Shown: positions 46,630 to 57,858 of the stretch, one piece after another
Numbering within the stretch: the stretch's first letter is position 1
How the letters are laid out: each line of letters starts with the position of its first letter
NCBI GenBank assembly: GCA_039655645.1
Contig: CM077345.1
Span: 4,040,053 to 4,104,052, forward strand
Reading direction: 5' to 3'
Source: Ammopiptanthus mongolicus
Taxonomy: Eukaryota > Streptophyta > Magnoliopsida > Fabales > Fabaceae
Length of the DNA stretch: 64,000 bases
The notes under the pieces: model-generated
What the model saw: the letters and a program-made list of their open reading frames with translations, nothing else
The model's database searches: none
What the model was told of the DNA's origin: nothing
Translations under genes and position numbers: made by a program

Positions 46630-47568
46630 TTATTTTTTAAAAATCAATTTGGGCCTTAACCCCATATTTGACTTGGCGCTGCTGCGTCTTGCATGCTTAG
46701 CCGAGTCCTCTTCGCGTTTCAAAGAAGAGCTATCATGAGACTGTGTAATTAGCAGCTGCTTCTTCCTTGGCCAATACATTTGCACATAGGATTTCAAGAA
46801 CTGCAGAAGAATTGCTACATTCAACACAGAATTAAAAACCCAAGCTCCTATCCCATTACACCCTCCTCTCAAGTAATGCAACGATAGCACCCCAACATGA
46901 CACGCGAAATTAAAACCAAACAGCACCATCTGGCAGTTCACGGTGAAAGAAAATGACTTGGCAGGCAACCCTATTTCTGTCCAAAACCGGTACCCATAAA
47001 CAATGGTGGAAACCAACGTAGAAAACAGTATTGCCAGCACCTGTAAAGACTGTGAAAATTCGAGCCAGAGGAATGACATGAGTAGCAGAATGGAGTGGTT
47101 AAACAACCTTAAAAACGAGAGCTGTCGGTGACGCAAAACGATTAAGAAAGTTCTTAAAAAGTGGAGGAAGCGAGAGAGGTAAAAAACGTAGGACCAAAAG
47201 AAGACGCGACCGGAGGGACGAATACCAAGTGGGAAGCAGAGGAACCATTCGAAAGGAGTGGTTCTGTTGCGCTGCCATAACCACCGTGTGTCACGGACTT
47301 CAGCGTCGGCGGAGAAGAGCATGCCGATGAATATGGTGACGGAGATCAACGACATGGCGAGGCTGTGGATTGCAGGGATGGGACCCAACGGAACGGGGCG
47401 GCGGCGACCGCATAGTTTGAGGATGAGGTGAAGGGTTACGGCGGTGACGATGTAGGAGGAGATGGCAGTGACGAGGAAGGACCACGTGGAGCCCCATGAT
47501 TGGGTGGGACTCCAACGGAACGATACAATGGAAGGGTGGTCTAAAAGCCAATATTTCAGGCTCTTCAT
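46630..47568 (-). CDS. ELO family membrane protein (HOS3-like, fatty-acid elongase type)
   Basis: An intronless frame gives 312 residues from the Met at 47568 (318 if the upstream in-frame Met at 47586 is used). I prefer 47568 because family members start a few residues before the YWL-HP motif seen here (MKSLKYWLLDHPSIVSFRW). Several hydrophobic spans, a central SFLWLEFSQSLQVLAILF segment, VYGYRFWTEIGLP and GGCNGIGAWVFNSVLN are hallmarks of the plant ELO/HOS3 group. The usual ELO histidine box HxxHH is here RLFNH (residues 160-164 of the long form), so only one His remains. A basic, Ser-rich C-tail ends IFKK. ELO proteins condense acyl-CoA with malonyl-CoA in the ER; whether this divergent plant form is an active condensing enzyme cannot be told from sequence. 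It stands alone between repeats. Confidence 0.9.
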   Translation of the reverse strand: MKSLKYWLLDHPSIVSFRWSPTQSWGSTWSFLVTAISSYIVTAVTLHLILKLCGRRRPVPLGPIPAIHSLAMSLISVTIFIGMLFSADAEVRDTRWLWQRNRTTPFEWFLCFPLGIRPSGRVFFWSYVFYLSRFLHFLRTFLIVLRHRQLSFLRLFNHSILLLMSFLWLEFSQSLQVLAILFSTLVSTIVYGYRFWTEIGLPAKSFSFTVNCQMVLFGFNFACHVGVLSLHYLRGGCNGIGAWVFNSVLNVAILLQFLKSYVQMYWPRKKQLLITQSHDSSSLKREEDSAKHARRSSAKSNMGLRPKLIFKK

Positions 47569-47704
47569 TATCAATAAGGAAATCAAACTAAGGTGTATGA
47601 TGATGGATTGGTGAATTAATGTGTTTCTGTAAATTTCTTACACGTTTCGGCTTTGTATTCTATTGTAAGAACATGGAATCGGAAAACTATGAATAGCTGA
47701 CATT

Positions 47705-47713
47705 AATATATAA
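47705..47713 (-). promoter_or_regulatory. TATA-box candidate of the ELO-like gene
   Basis: TTATATATTAA on the minus strand lies about 140 bases upstream of the preferred start codon. Confidence 0.45.
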
Positions 47714-49672
47714 GAAGAAAGAAAGAGGGATTGAAATTAGAATTTTGACCTGCAAAGTTGGATCCCAATCAAGATTTGTTTGTTTTTGTACGCCAAGATT
47801 TTAGTTTATGTATATCTTATTTCTCTGGTCTTGACTAACGTGATTGCATTCTCGTTCGAACTTTCTTGGCACCATCGTCTAGAAGAATATGATGTAAATG
47901 CGATACGAGAAACCATAAAGCCGTTCAAACTTATAGCGTTCGCATTACGGCCTCTTTTTTTTTAATGATTTTTTAGTTACGGTCAAATTGATGAGGAGAT
48001 GGGATCATTTCTCTTGTCTTGGGTGAAATTTATAGCTAATTGACATACTTCACCTAAGTCCAACGTTGACCTACTGCTGTAAAAACATGATGCTGCCAAA
48101 ATTTTCTTTTGTAGTTTGTAAGTACTCTTGAAAATAAGAAAATCATCTTATTCTGTACTACTACTGAGTATGTGACATATTAGTTTTGAAGGTAAATCTT
48201 ACTCCAAAAACACGTTTTTAGAAGAGATAATTTATCATAGATAGAAAATGTACAAAAGAAGGCTAAACAACCCACACATCCAAGAAGGCTAAATCTTATT
48301 GACGCATTTTAAACAATGTTGCATATTTAAAAATTATTGATTACTTTTTAGGTACTAATTTATAATTCTACATTAAAGTATATGAAAATTTACATACATG
48401 ATGTGTGTGTACGGTGCTGCTGATATTTCAGCAGCAAGAGTCTGAAACCGAGTCTTCAAACGCACGGTGTATTTTTATGCAAGTCTATTAAAATATACTA
48501 ATCTTATTGAAGCAACTCTGACAAATCCAGGCTGAGATATTTGTTAAAAAAATTATACGGACTTCAAATTTGGCTCTGTTCAACACAAGGCATCCATATG
48601 GTATATGTAACATAGTTTAAAGTCATGACCAAGTCTTCTTATTGACACAAATTGTAAGTTTGAAGATTTTCTTGACACTTATTGATTTGGATGATAAAAG
48701 ATTAGGTTTCACTGACTATAACAATTTATGTGAAAGTTGAGAAATGAGAATGAATCTTGTTCTTCATCCAAGTATTACACAAAGTATATGTACAGCTGCT
48801 AATAGATGTCCTCTGCACACAGGGCAAGGGCAGCAAGATTATTTTCTGAAGAGGCTGCTTCTGTTTTCGTTTTTTGTGTTGTTATTGCTTTTATTTGGCA
48901 ATAGATTAGATAGAGTTCAGATTGCTAAGGGAACCAAATTTATGCTCTTATAGATCTTCTGGTGCGCTCCTTTTTTGTAATAACTAAGGAGATTGTTCAT
49001 ATAATACTGTCTTACTGCTCTTGTAGTTATATTCTTTGTGATTGGTTTATATGGGACTTGACTTGCATGATATCCTGTGCTAAACTTTATATCTAGAGCA
49101 TGAAAGCAAACACACTCATAGTAGATGTTTTTTTTATAAGCAAAACTATATATATGAAGAGTACCAGAGATACTCTAACCTGTATACTAAAGAAAAGATG
49201 AAAGATCAGTCCCTATGTAACTAAAATACTGATTTACCCAGTGAAACCAGTATTTGTATTACAAAAGCCTAACCCAACCAGCATGTACCCAAACCAAAAA
49301 ACCAAATTTCACCCCTGCAACCAACTTCAGTACCAAATCTTACATAGTCTATCCAGCTATTCCATTAAACAATACAAAGGCAAGAAAAAAACTGCAATCA
49401 CGCCATAGCTTTAATCGAATTCCACACCTGCCACCGACACTGATTCTGCAGAAGCATTAATTTAATGGTTATTATACTCAGTTGGAGCCTACGAGGTAGT
49501 AGAACTACTGAAATTATGCTTCTTCTTGTATTTTCATTTTGTCTCTTACATATTGATATCCTAATGTTATATGGGAAATTATTTACATGTGTATTTTTCA
49601 CTAACTTTATGGATTTAAGGGTTATACGTACAATACTTAATAGTTTTCACTGTCTCATATGTGGATTTCTGC
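47714..49672. other. Intergenic, no gene recognised
   Basis: Includes the ELO-like promoter flank. 49120-49480 has a composition that could be a decayed processed transcript or retroelement tail on the minus strand, but no protein similarity is visible. Confidence 0.4.
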
Positions 49673-49790
49673 CAATGGCGGAGCCACGTTATGTTGAGGG
49701 GAAGCACATCCCCCTGAGATTTGTTTTTAAAATTAGCATGTCTGAAAGTCACTGTATCTACTGCCTACTTTTAAGTTCTGATTTTTTGTT
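49673..49790. mobile_element. Truncated hAT-type end (CAATGGCGGAGCC)
   Basis: Starts CAATGGCGGAGCCACG, the same terminal type as the complete element at 57859-58353. No matching right end was found, so it is probably a fragment. Confidence 0.4.
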
Positions 49791-50013
49791 AAACTTACTA
49801 ATTGTGTGGAGATGATTCTTCCAGCTTTTTACATTTGTCACCGATATGACATATATGCTTGTATATTACGAATGTCGACGTTTTTGTGTTTTGCTCTAGA
49901 TCAGTGGTAAAGCACATAACTGAGTGGTGCGATTTTGCACATTGTGCTTCCTTGAGCTTGATTCTAATAGTCTTCCTCTGAAGAGTCACAGTAATGTGTC
50001 TCTTCTATAGACC

Positions 50014-50118
50014 CAAGCACATTGTGTCCTTGAAGAGACGGTCTGACAGGGCGTGGAACGAAGTCTCGTACATCTGGTGGATCTCATGCACATTCCTCTC
50101 CTCTTCCTCTATTGTCGT
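50014..50118 (-). pseudogene. eIF3 subunit L-like exon fragment
   Basis: On the minus strand the frame contains EERNVHEIHQMYETSFHALS and continues DRLFKDT, which strongly resembles the conserved N-terminal stretch of plant eIF3L (remembered as RNVHEIHQMYETSFQ-LSDRLFKDTPWP). Similarity ends at FKDT, where the expected PWP is replaced by unrelated residues and a stop; upstream similarity also ends at about the Glu run. The host gene is not in the window. It is best read as a captured or retro-inserted fragment. Confidence 0.55.
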
Positions 50119-50313
50119 CATCGTCCAGGCCGCTGGTGGTAGTGGCCGCATTTCTCCATCGTCAAGACTATGAGTGATTTTTTGGAAATAAAAAAAAAGT
50201 GTAATAAGTTGGACCCGTGGTAGCCGATAAAGATAATGAGGGATATTGGATTCTGAATTTTTACCTTGAATGACGTTAGACGGCTCCACCTTAAAACCTT
50301 TGTGTGCACACAC

Positions 50314-51252
50314 TATACCATCAGACGTTTAGATAAGAACCCTTTTTAACAATAATTTTGTATGTAAATGAATCATGAGCCCAAGTCCAAGATTATATGT
50401 TTAATGAACTTGAGTCTATTTAACTAAGATTAATATACATTTATAATTTTATTTATGTGCTTATTTAAAATATGCACTTGATATTGTCATGATTTGTGAT
50501 TTTAAAAATGTTGAACAAAAACATTTAAAGTATTAATAATTGTTAACGATTGAAATTTTAAAAAATATATATAGATTTAGTTTTATTATAATTTAAAAAT
50601 TAATTGTGATACACCATAAAATATAAAATGTTTTGTACTATTAGTCAATTATTATGATTTCATTTGTTTCAAGTATTGGTGAATTTTGTTTTTTTTTTTT
50701 TTATACAAGGACAATTAAGAGCATGGTTGACTATTCATCAAAAAAAACGAGCATGGTTGACTTTAAAACTGAGTTTCAAGGTCCAAGCTCAATTTTGAGT
50801 TTTCCAACATATTTAGCATATTCAGACGTTAACTAGCTATAACTAAGTTTGGGCTCTAAACCTTAGTTAAAGAAGAAAAAAATTTCACTTCTCTGTTTGC
50901 TAAAACTCAAATTAGGTTTTTAACAATTACTTTTACTATAATATTTTAGGAAAACTAATTACTTCTTCATCTTATAAGGGTTCATCTCAATGTTCAATTT
51001 GATAAGTATATATCTAAAAGTTAATTAAATTAACTTTATCCAAACAATATTCATTTTACTAAAATTATTTTTAACAATGAAACATCCAAATATAAACCAA
51101 TTACTATAAACTCAGTTTTAATCAAAACCAAATTTGCAGAACACTTCACTAAAGTTCAATTTTGCAAACGAGTTCTCTAACACGCTAATATCCAACAAAA
51201 CTACACGTTAAAAAAAACCCAAAAAAATCATCTACAAATACCGGATCACGTA
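50314..51252. other. Intergenic, nothing recognised
   Basis: AT-rich; GAGCATGGTTGACT is duplicated at 50718 and 50750. No gene is supported. Confidence 0.45.
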
Positions 51253-51812
51253 TAGGTGCATATGCGGAGCGGTCCGCACCGGTCCACATTGGTCTGCGGG
51301 TTAAACGGGTAAACTGGTATATGTCCACTTTTAAACTGGCTCATATTTAGTAAGTCCGCATAGGCCTACTGGTTAAACGGGTTAGTCCGCGAGATGATCT
51401 ACATGTGTTTTTTATTAATAACATATTTTTTTAATGAAATAAAATATTAAAATGGGTTTTTTTTTAAAAAAATATATTATAAAATAACAATATATTTTTT
51501 TTTTCAAAATATTGTTATTGAAATAAAATTTTAAAATCAACCTTTTGATTTTTTTTTTATTATAAAATGACAATATAATTTTTAAAAATATTTTTTTATA
51601 CAGCTTAAACTGGTTGGTCTGTGATCCGCAACCCAAACTCGTTTCAATCTGCATAAGTCCGCAATTAAATTGATCATAATTTTACACATCCAAGTTCCCA
51701 CAGACCGAGTCATACAGATCGGTTTGCGGACCGAGGGTTATTATTCAGAATGATTCTCGAACCACGAATTAGGTGGAGCAATTTATGGATCGGGCCCATA
51801 TATCCACCTCTA
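51253..51812. mobile_element. hAT-like non-autonomous element (560 bp), diverged
   Basis: The left end TAGGTGCATATGCGG and the right end on the minus strand TAGAGGTGGATATATGGGCC resemble each other, with GC-rich CGGTCCGCACCGGTCC / GATCGGTTTGCGGACCG sequences at both sides of an AT-rich core. Flanking 8-mers do not match well. The layout parallels the element at 304-997. Confidence 0.5.
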
Positions 51813-52154
51813 GACCATAGCCATTGCCCATTGGGAGGCTTGCCCGGAATGTTCAGACCCAAAGGATGGTGATATGATGACTTCGCTGAATGTCTGACAC
51901 CCGATTTTCTTCTCCCAAAGTATGCCCGATCTTAAACTTTCCAATGTAAAGGTAAAAAACTACAATCATAAAATGCATCTTTTTGCTTGTTGAAAGAACA
52001 CAATTTTATACTTACGAGCTAGTTCAGTAATATTTTTAAGGAAGAAAAATATTGAAGTAATTTTCTTGGTGAGTTTACCACTTTTTTTAAGTGCTCTGGT
52101 GGGTTGACAGTTGCCTTCTCTCTATTTTTCTGTGCATTTCCACTCCCCAGATAA
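51813..52154. other. Intergenic, nothing recognised
   Basis: No supported feature. Confidence 0.5.
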
Positions 52155-52163
52155 TTAATAATA

Positions 52164-53005
52164 GGGAAAAGTACATACAACCCCCCTAAACTTTAGCCCA
52201 TTTATAAATAGACACCTCCAACTATTTTTTTCCTAATTAATCCTTAAACTCTTACAATTAGTGAAATCAATCCTTCAACTATTTTTTCGTCTCAATTAAT
52301 CCTTAAACTTCTATTATTTATAACATTAATCCTTAATCTTCTACTATTTGTAACATTAATCATTCTCGCTATTGATGAATAAATTCAACCATTCATTAAA
52401 ATGATTAAAATATAATCCTTCATCAAAATCTAAAATCATAACTTTTTTAATTAAAGTTTCTTATAAAACATATTACTGTATATAATGTTATTTTTTAAAT
52501 TTAAGCTATGGGGATTATACCCACAGCTCCAAATCGTTTATTCTTTACTAAAAAGTAATGTACGACTTTAATATTTATTAAAAAATTAATTTGTAACAAT
52601 ATAGAATTTTTAACAATATTTTAACTTTAGTGATTGTTTTCAAATAAAAAGTATAAACTATGTAAATTAAGAACTTCTTTTCCATCACCTATTAATAACA
52701 TTTTAATTTTAATATACAGTGGCATGTTTTATATAAAAATTTTAATTAAAAAAGTTATGATTTTAGATTTTGACGAAAGGGTTGAATTTTAATCATTTTA
52801 ACGAATGATTGAATTTATTCATCATTAGTGAAAAGGATTAATGTTACAAATAGTAAGAGTTTAAGGATTAATTGAGACGAAAAAATAGTTGAAGGATTGA
52901 TTTTACTAATTGTAAGAGTTTAAGGATTAATTGGGAAGAAAAAATAATTGGAGGTGTCTATTTGCAAACGGGTTAAAGTTTAAGGGATGTGTATGTACTT
53001 TTCCC
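52164..53005. mobile_element. Foldback MULE-type element (842 bp) with perfect target duplication
   Basis: The left end GGGAAAAGTACATACA and the right end (TGTATGTACTTTTCCC) are inverted. The arms pair for more than 300 bp, including CCTTCAACTATTTTTTCGTC and the phrase AAAATCTAAAATCATAACTT. TTAATAATA flanks both sides exactly (52155-52163 and 53006-53014), a perfect 9-bp duplication. There is no coding sequence. Confidence 0.88.
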
Positions 53006-53064
53006 TTAATAATATTATAGTAACTTTTTTATTTTTGGTTTACCTTATCTTAACTTATTTTTTT

Positions 53065-53577
53065 GGGACTCTATTTGATAAGTTTAATAAGGTAGTTTAT
53101 AACTTATTAAACTAACTTAATAGTTTTTTTTTACTAAAATAAATGTGTTTGGTAAACAATCTTATCTCATTGGCTTATATTTTTTTATTTAAGTTATTTA
53201 TTTAGTTTATAACTTATAACTTTTCTCTCATTTTTACCTTCATTATTTTAACGGAATTCATATGTTACTTGACTCTTACCCCATAAAATAAATTTTTTAT
53301 AAAAAAAATATAAACATGTCATTTCATTTATATTATTAAATAAAAATTAAAAAATTAAAATTCTAATTATAAAACTGTAATTAAAATTTAAAATAATTTA
53401 TATAAAAAACATATAAATATGTTCTTTTATGTCATTTTATATTTATAAGTTAGTTCAACAGCTAAACTTACCAAAAGCTTTAAATTCAATTAACTAGTTT
53501 TTCGGCTATAAGTTTTCCACTAAAAATCAACTTATCAGCTATAAACTAGTTTACCTTTATTTTTGCCAAACAGAACC
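53065..53577. mobile_element. Miniature inverted-repeat element (513 bp), diverged
   Basis: GGGACTCTATTTGATAAG at the left and, on the minus strand, GGTTCTGTTTGGCAAAAATA at the right. Inner TTATAACTTATTAAACTAA / AGCTATAAACTAGTTTA blocks are loosely inverted. Same end style as 33157-33583. Confidence 0.55.
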
Positions 53578-54381
53578 TATATCTTTACTAAATTTGTTTT
53601 TGGTGAAAGATCAAATTTAAAGGATGCCTTTTGTTAATTTAATTATAAAACTTGAAATTATAAACTTAAAATGCAATGAGAACCTTTGGAATCAAAGTTG
53701 ACTCTATTTCAACAACTTGAATTAGCGTTCTGCTTGTGGTTGTGACCAACGAGTAGGGGTTGAAATAGATTGGGATATGTTAGATTAAGATTTACCTAAA
53801 TATGTCTAAACTTATTTCATGAGGTGTTGTCTCATATTACTTGTCCTAGGCTTTTTTGAGACTCGACCTGATTTATTTATGAACGTCATTGTATAGTCCA
53901 AGAAACTTAAGCTATTTAATTTTAACTACATAATACCTTTAAAAAATAAGTATATTACATATAAAAAAAAATATTTTGCACTAATATATAATTAGTAAAT
54001 TATGTAAATACTATAAACACATAATTATATAAATAAATAGAGTGATATGATAGGTTAAGTAGATATTTTCATAAGCTTTTGCCTTATTTTGCATGGTTAA
54101 ATAGACCTTTTAAAAAGTTTATTTTCATAACACTGCTGATGTCTCATAAATAGAATCAAACACACACTAACTAGTTATAATTTAACAAAATAAAAATTAT
54201 AATTATAATAATAATAATTAGTTAATAGAGAATATAAATCGACAATTTGGAGTACTAGTAAGTAATAATATTATAGAGAGTTTGTTACATGTGGGCCGTG
54301 GCTGTGGAAAGACCCGGTGTTTTTTTTTTTCCGTAGCACATGCCTTGTTTAGTTTGTCTGGGTACCGGTAGTGGATGGACT
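53578..54381. other. Intergenic, nothing recognised
   Basis: AT-rich, no supported feature. Confidence 0.5.
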
Positions 54382-54390
54382 TTTCGTCTT

Positions 54391-55483
54391 GGAGAGGTTG
54401 CTTTTTGCATCATAAAAATCTATAATACATCACTATTTTTTTTTGAAAAAATTTCAATATTCCTAATATACCCTTGTTAGTACCTTCCCTCTCCAAAACT
54501 TATTTCCGATTCCCATTCCCATTCTATCTTTTCCTTTTTTCTTTCCAGAAACCCTAAACACCTAATCTTCATTTTCTTTCGCTCTCTCTTTCGGACACCT
54601 AAACTTCAGCATCTGCATCATCGTCTAATAGCATCTTTGTCCAACATCTGCATCATCGTCTTCAACATTCTCCATGCCATTCTCTCGTAAAGGTGCATTT
54701 CGATTTTTTTTTAAGTTTCGACACCCACCGGAAACTTAACTTCGGAACTCAATGTTTTTAATTCTGGAAATAAGAATCTAGTGCACGTTCATATATTTTT
54801 GGCTTATTCCGGATACATATTTTCGGAAGTCATATATAAGTTTTTTTGGCATGTTCCGGAAACATATTTCCGGAACTCATGTTTTAAACTTCCAGAAATA
54901 AGTTTCCGGTACTCTAATTTTTTACATTCCGGAAATATAATTCTGGTATTCAAATAAATTGTATATGCATTCCGGATTCATATTTCCGGTAGTCACAAAT
55001 ATATGCATTCCGAAAATATGTATCTGGAAGTAACAAAAGTTCATTCCAGATTCTTATTTCCGGTAGTTTGTACAGAGAATTCTGGAAACTTATTTCCAGT
55101 TAGTAAAACAATTGTGTTCCGAAAACTTATTTCCGATATGATAAAAAACCTGATCAGCGATGAGGAAAACATGAAGACTTTGTGGGAAATAATATATTCT
55201 GAAGGTGTGTTCCTAATGAATTGAATCAAATATGAATTGAATGACTATAATTGAATTGAACGACTATAATTCAATTGTATTGAATGATTGGATGAGGGAG
55301 AAGGGAGAAATAATAATAGGGAGTGGGAAGAAAAAAATTTCTTGGGATGAATGGTGGTATGGAATTATGAAAAGGATTTAAGAAAAAAAATATTAAAAAA
55401 AAAAGGATATTTAGGATATAGAAAAAATTTAAAAAAAAATATGTGGTGTATTAAAAATTTTTGTGATGTGAAAAGCAACTCTC
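54391..55483. mobile_element. Non-autonomous MULE (1,093 bp) carrying a palindrome array
   Basis: The left end GGAGAGGTTGCTTTTTGCAT and the right end read on the minus strand (GAGAGTTGCTTTTCACATCA) begin inverted repeats of about 100 bp. TTTCGTCTT flanks both sides exactly (54382-54390 and 55484-55492), the 9-bp duplication expected of Mutator-like elements. Inside, a palindromic TTCCGGAA-type array occupies 54806-55140. No transposase is present. Confidence 0.85.
54806..55140. repeat. Tandem array of about nine palindromic TTCCGGAA units
   Basis: Units begin near 54806, 54853, 54889, 54925, 54968, 55006, 55042, 55079 and 55116, mostly 36-38 bp apart. The clearest unit reads TTCCGGAAACATATTTCC followed by GGAA, so each unit is a short inverted repeat. 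Others vary (TTCCAGAAATAAGTTTCC, TTCCGGATTCATATTTCC). Two weaker units precede at 54730-54775. Confidence 0.8.
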
Positions 55484-55492
55484 TTTCGTCTT

Positions 55493-55850
55493 TTCGTCTT
55501 TGCCCCTCCTGGTAGCCCTCTGGTACAAGCTTCTGTTAGTTACGTAATAAAGAGAACAATACTAGGCCAATATGTCTTTCGCTGTCTTAGAAATTTGCCT
55601 GCTTCCCCCTCTCCCTGTTTGCTATGTGAATTTGGTTTCTTTGTTCCCTTTTCTTCTTCTCGGACTGGCCTGCATATATATGGTGGATTGAACTATGTCA
55701 TATTTCCTTTTTTAAGTATACGTATATATGGTTCTTTCTGTTTACCGTCTATTGTCTAATTTATATAAATAAATGAATTCAAAAAACACTTCTTTGGTTA
55801 AGGCACTGAGAGTAGTAACTAACCGGGAATGTTTACCTGCAAAATCAAGT
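55493..55850. other. Intergenic, nothing recognised
   Basis: No supported feature. Confidence 0.5.
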
Positions 55851-55861
55851 GACAGTGTGTA

Positions 55862-56112
55862 ATGAGTCCCACATCGGATCTATCAAGCCTGATGTGGGAG
55901 CTTATAAAGATTGAGCAAATCTTCCCTTACAATCATGGTTTTGAGATGGAGTTAGGCTTGACCTTATTACAATGGTGCTTTCATTGAGAGGCTGACGGCT
56001 CTCGGAGAGGGCTACCCACGGAGGGTTCTGACCGGTGGAGGGTTCTGACCAACGTTACCTCCCCTTACAACCATGGTTTTGAGGTGGAGTTAGGCTTGAC
56101 CCTATTACACAG
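55862..56112. mobile_element. TRIM-like repeat fragment
   Basis: Opens with TGAGTCCCACATCGGATC, a start frequent in plant LTR/TRIM repeats. It has two 51-bp near-identical segments at 55921-55971 and 56060-56110 (both containing ATGGTTTTGAG-TGGAGTTAG) and a 17-bp tandem duplication of GGAGGGTTCTGACCGGT at about 56020-56050. Exact LTR borders are not clear. Confidence 0.5.
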
Positions 56113-57156
56113 TGATGAGATCAGAAATAATTCTAGGCTCCTAGCCATTTATTATAGACCCAAAGATTGTGAAAATAACATTAATATTAATCTGACGCAA
56201 GAAAAAATATATATATTAGTAGATGTTCACAATATTAATTGAAAGAGCTTTTTATGTGCAATATAAGTTAATTTGTAATTTTTCAAAAGATGTATATAAT
56301 TTCAACCACGTGATGTTTTCTAAATATAAGATGTAACAGTAATAAAATTTTTTTTTATAAAATTCATATAATTAGTATTGTAGATATTTTTCATTAATAT
56401 ATTTTAGTTTGTTTGTTTTTGGGGCTTAGGTCCCCTTTTTTTTCCATAAAAAAAAAAAAATATGATATATGATATATCAAATAGCATGCACCAACATGGT
56501 ATGGCACGAATGGCAAATACTCGATTCCCTTAATCATATGGTCAAGGGTTCGATCCCTGACCAGTGGAGAGAGCATGCAGACATATGCTTATGCGAGCAA
56601 TGTGGTGTATAAGGATTTACGATGGTGCGCGCGTGGACCAAATGTCGTGCCTTCTCTAATGTTTTCTGCCCTCGCTCATGGTTTGACCCCGTGATGTTTT
56701 TGCTCTTGTTCCTAAAGATTATAGGGAAACAGGCATTTTTACACAATAAACATTCACGTTGTTCGAAACTTGGGAGATGACCGGAATGAAATTACTAAAG
56801 ATTACATATGTAGAGACCAACTTAACAACTTTGTAGGTATATGGACCAAATAAAAAAATGGGCTGAGTGTCACGTATATGAACCAAATTTGTAGACTTGT
56901 AGCCCACATTACACCATAAGGACCCATGTCGGTCTCCGTTTGCCACGTAGGATCGTCAGGGACGTGATTCGAAACTCGATAAACGATAGAGACGAAATTA
57001 CTAACGATTGCATATATAGGAATCAATTTTAAAAAAAATTTAGGTATAAGGACCAAACAAAAAATACATGTTATATAATGACCAAATTTATAGTTAATTA
57101 ACCCAAAAGTTATTTAAATATTACAAAGCATACATACATATAAAAAAAAAATTAAG
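56113..57156. other. Intergenic with an unclassified repeat-like block (about 56480-56720)
   Basis: AAGGGTTCGATCCCTGACC near 56544 fits a tRNA-type B-box and is followed by GTGGAGAGAGCATGC. This could be a tRNA-derived SINE or an LTR fragment. No cloverleaf is formed. The remaining sequence has no gene. Confidence 0.35.
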
Positions 57157-57300
57157 AATTTAATTGTTATGAACTGTTGGTGTAAAAATTTTGATTGACA
57201 TAAATTGTCACATTATTAAAATTATTCGACTCTTATCATAATTACCTTAAAAGTTACATATAGAATGATTTGTGATTTATTGACGATGTAAAAAACTTTA
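57157..57300. mobile_element. Miniature inverted-repeat element, family M, copy 3
   Basis: AATTTAATTGTTATGAACTG start, central CGACTCTTATCATAATTACCTT, and GATTTATTGACGATGTAAAA near the end correspond to the family M layout. Confidence 0.55.
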
Positions 57301-57858
57301 TCCTCATTGTGAATCAAAATTGAAATAAAAAATTAAAGGCATCGACAGATAAAAAAAATTAGAAAAAGGGATGGGGACCATACATTCCACCGTATTAGGG
57401 GAGATGTGGCCAAACTGTATAGATTCTGCAATTAGACGAATTTCTAAACAAACTGACTCTTGAGGCCCTTATGAATTGTGATTCATGCACATTTTTGTTC
57501 TGGGGTTCTGATTCATACATCGGTGACCCTAATTTTAATTAACTTGCTCTTCCCATTTTCTCATAAACAAAACGTGGCAAAAGCAAACATGTCTTCAGAC
57601 AAATTAGCAAACATGTTTTTTTTTTACTCGATTTGCATTTTTCGTACCTAAACCAAACAATTATTTTTTTATTCACATTAGATTGGTTGAACATATTTTC
57701 TTCTTTTCTCGGTATTTTGTATTTTGTTAGTCTTTTATTCACATTAAAATGGCAAGTGAAATGTTACTTAGCAAAGAAAATGCATGAATAAGTCACATTT
57801 TGAAGAAATTGATATTAACAAAGGATGCGTTTCAAGGAACGTTACTAATACTATTGAA

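Noticed and set aside
50005..50313. Complete 102-codon minus-strand gene
   Set aside because: Only the eIF3L-like 27-residue run is recognisable; the rest looks like random extension on both sides.
54806..55140. CRISPR-like regular repeat spacing
   Set aside because: The units are degenerate palindromes inside a plant transposon with 9-bp target duplications; there are no conserved repeats with unique spacers and the DNA is eukaryotic.
56534..56746. 70-codon minus-strand frame near a B-box-like site
   Set aside because: No domain and a repeat-like context; treated as non-coding repeat.
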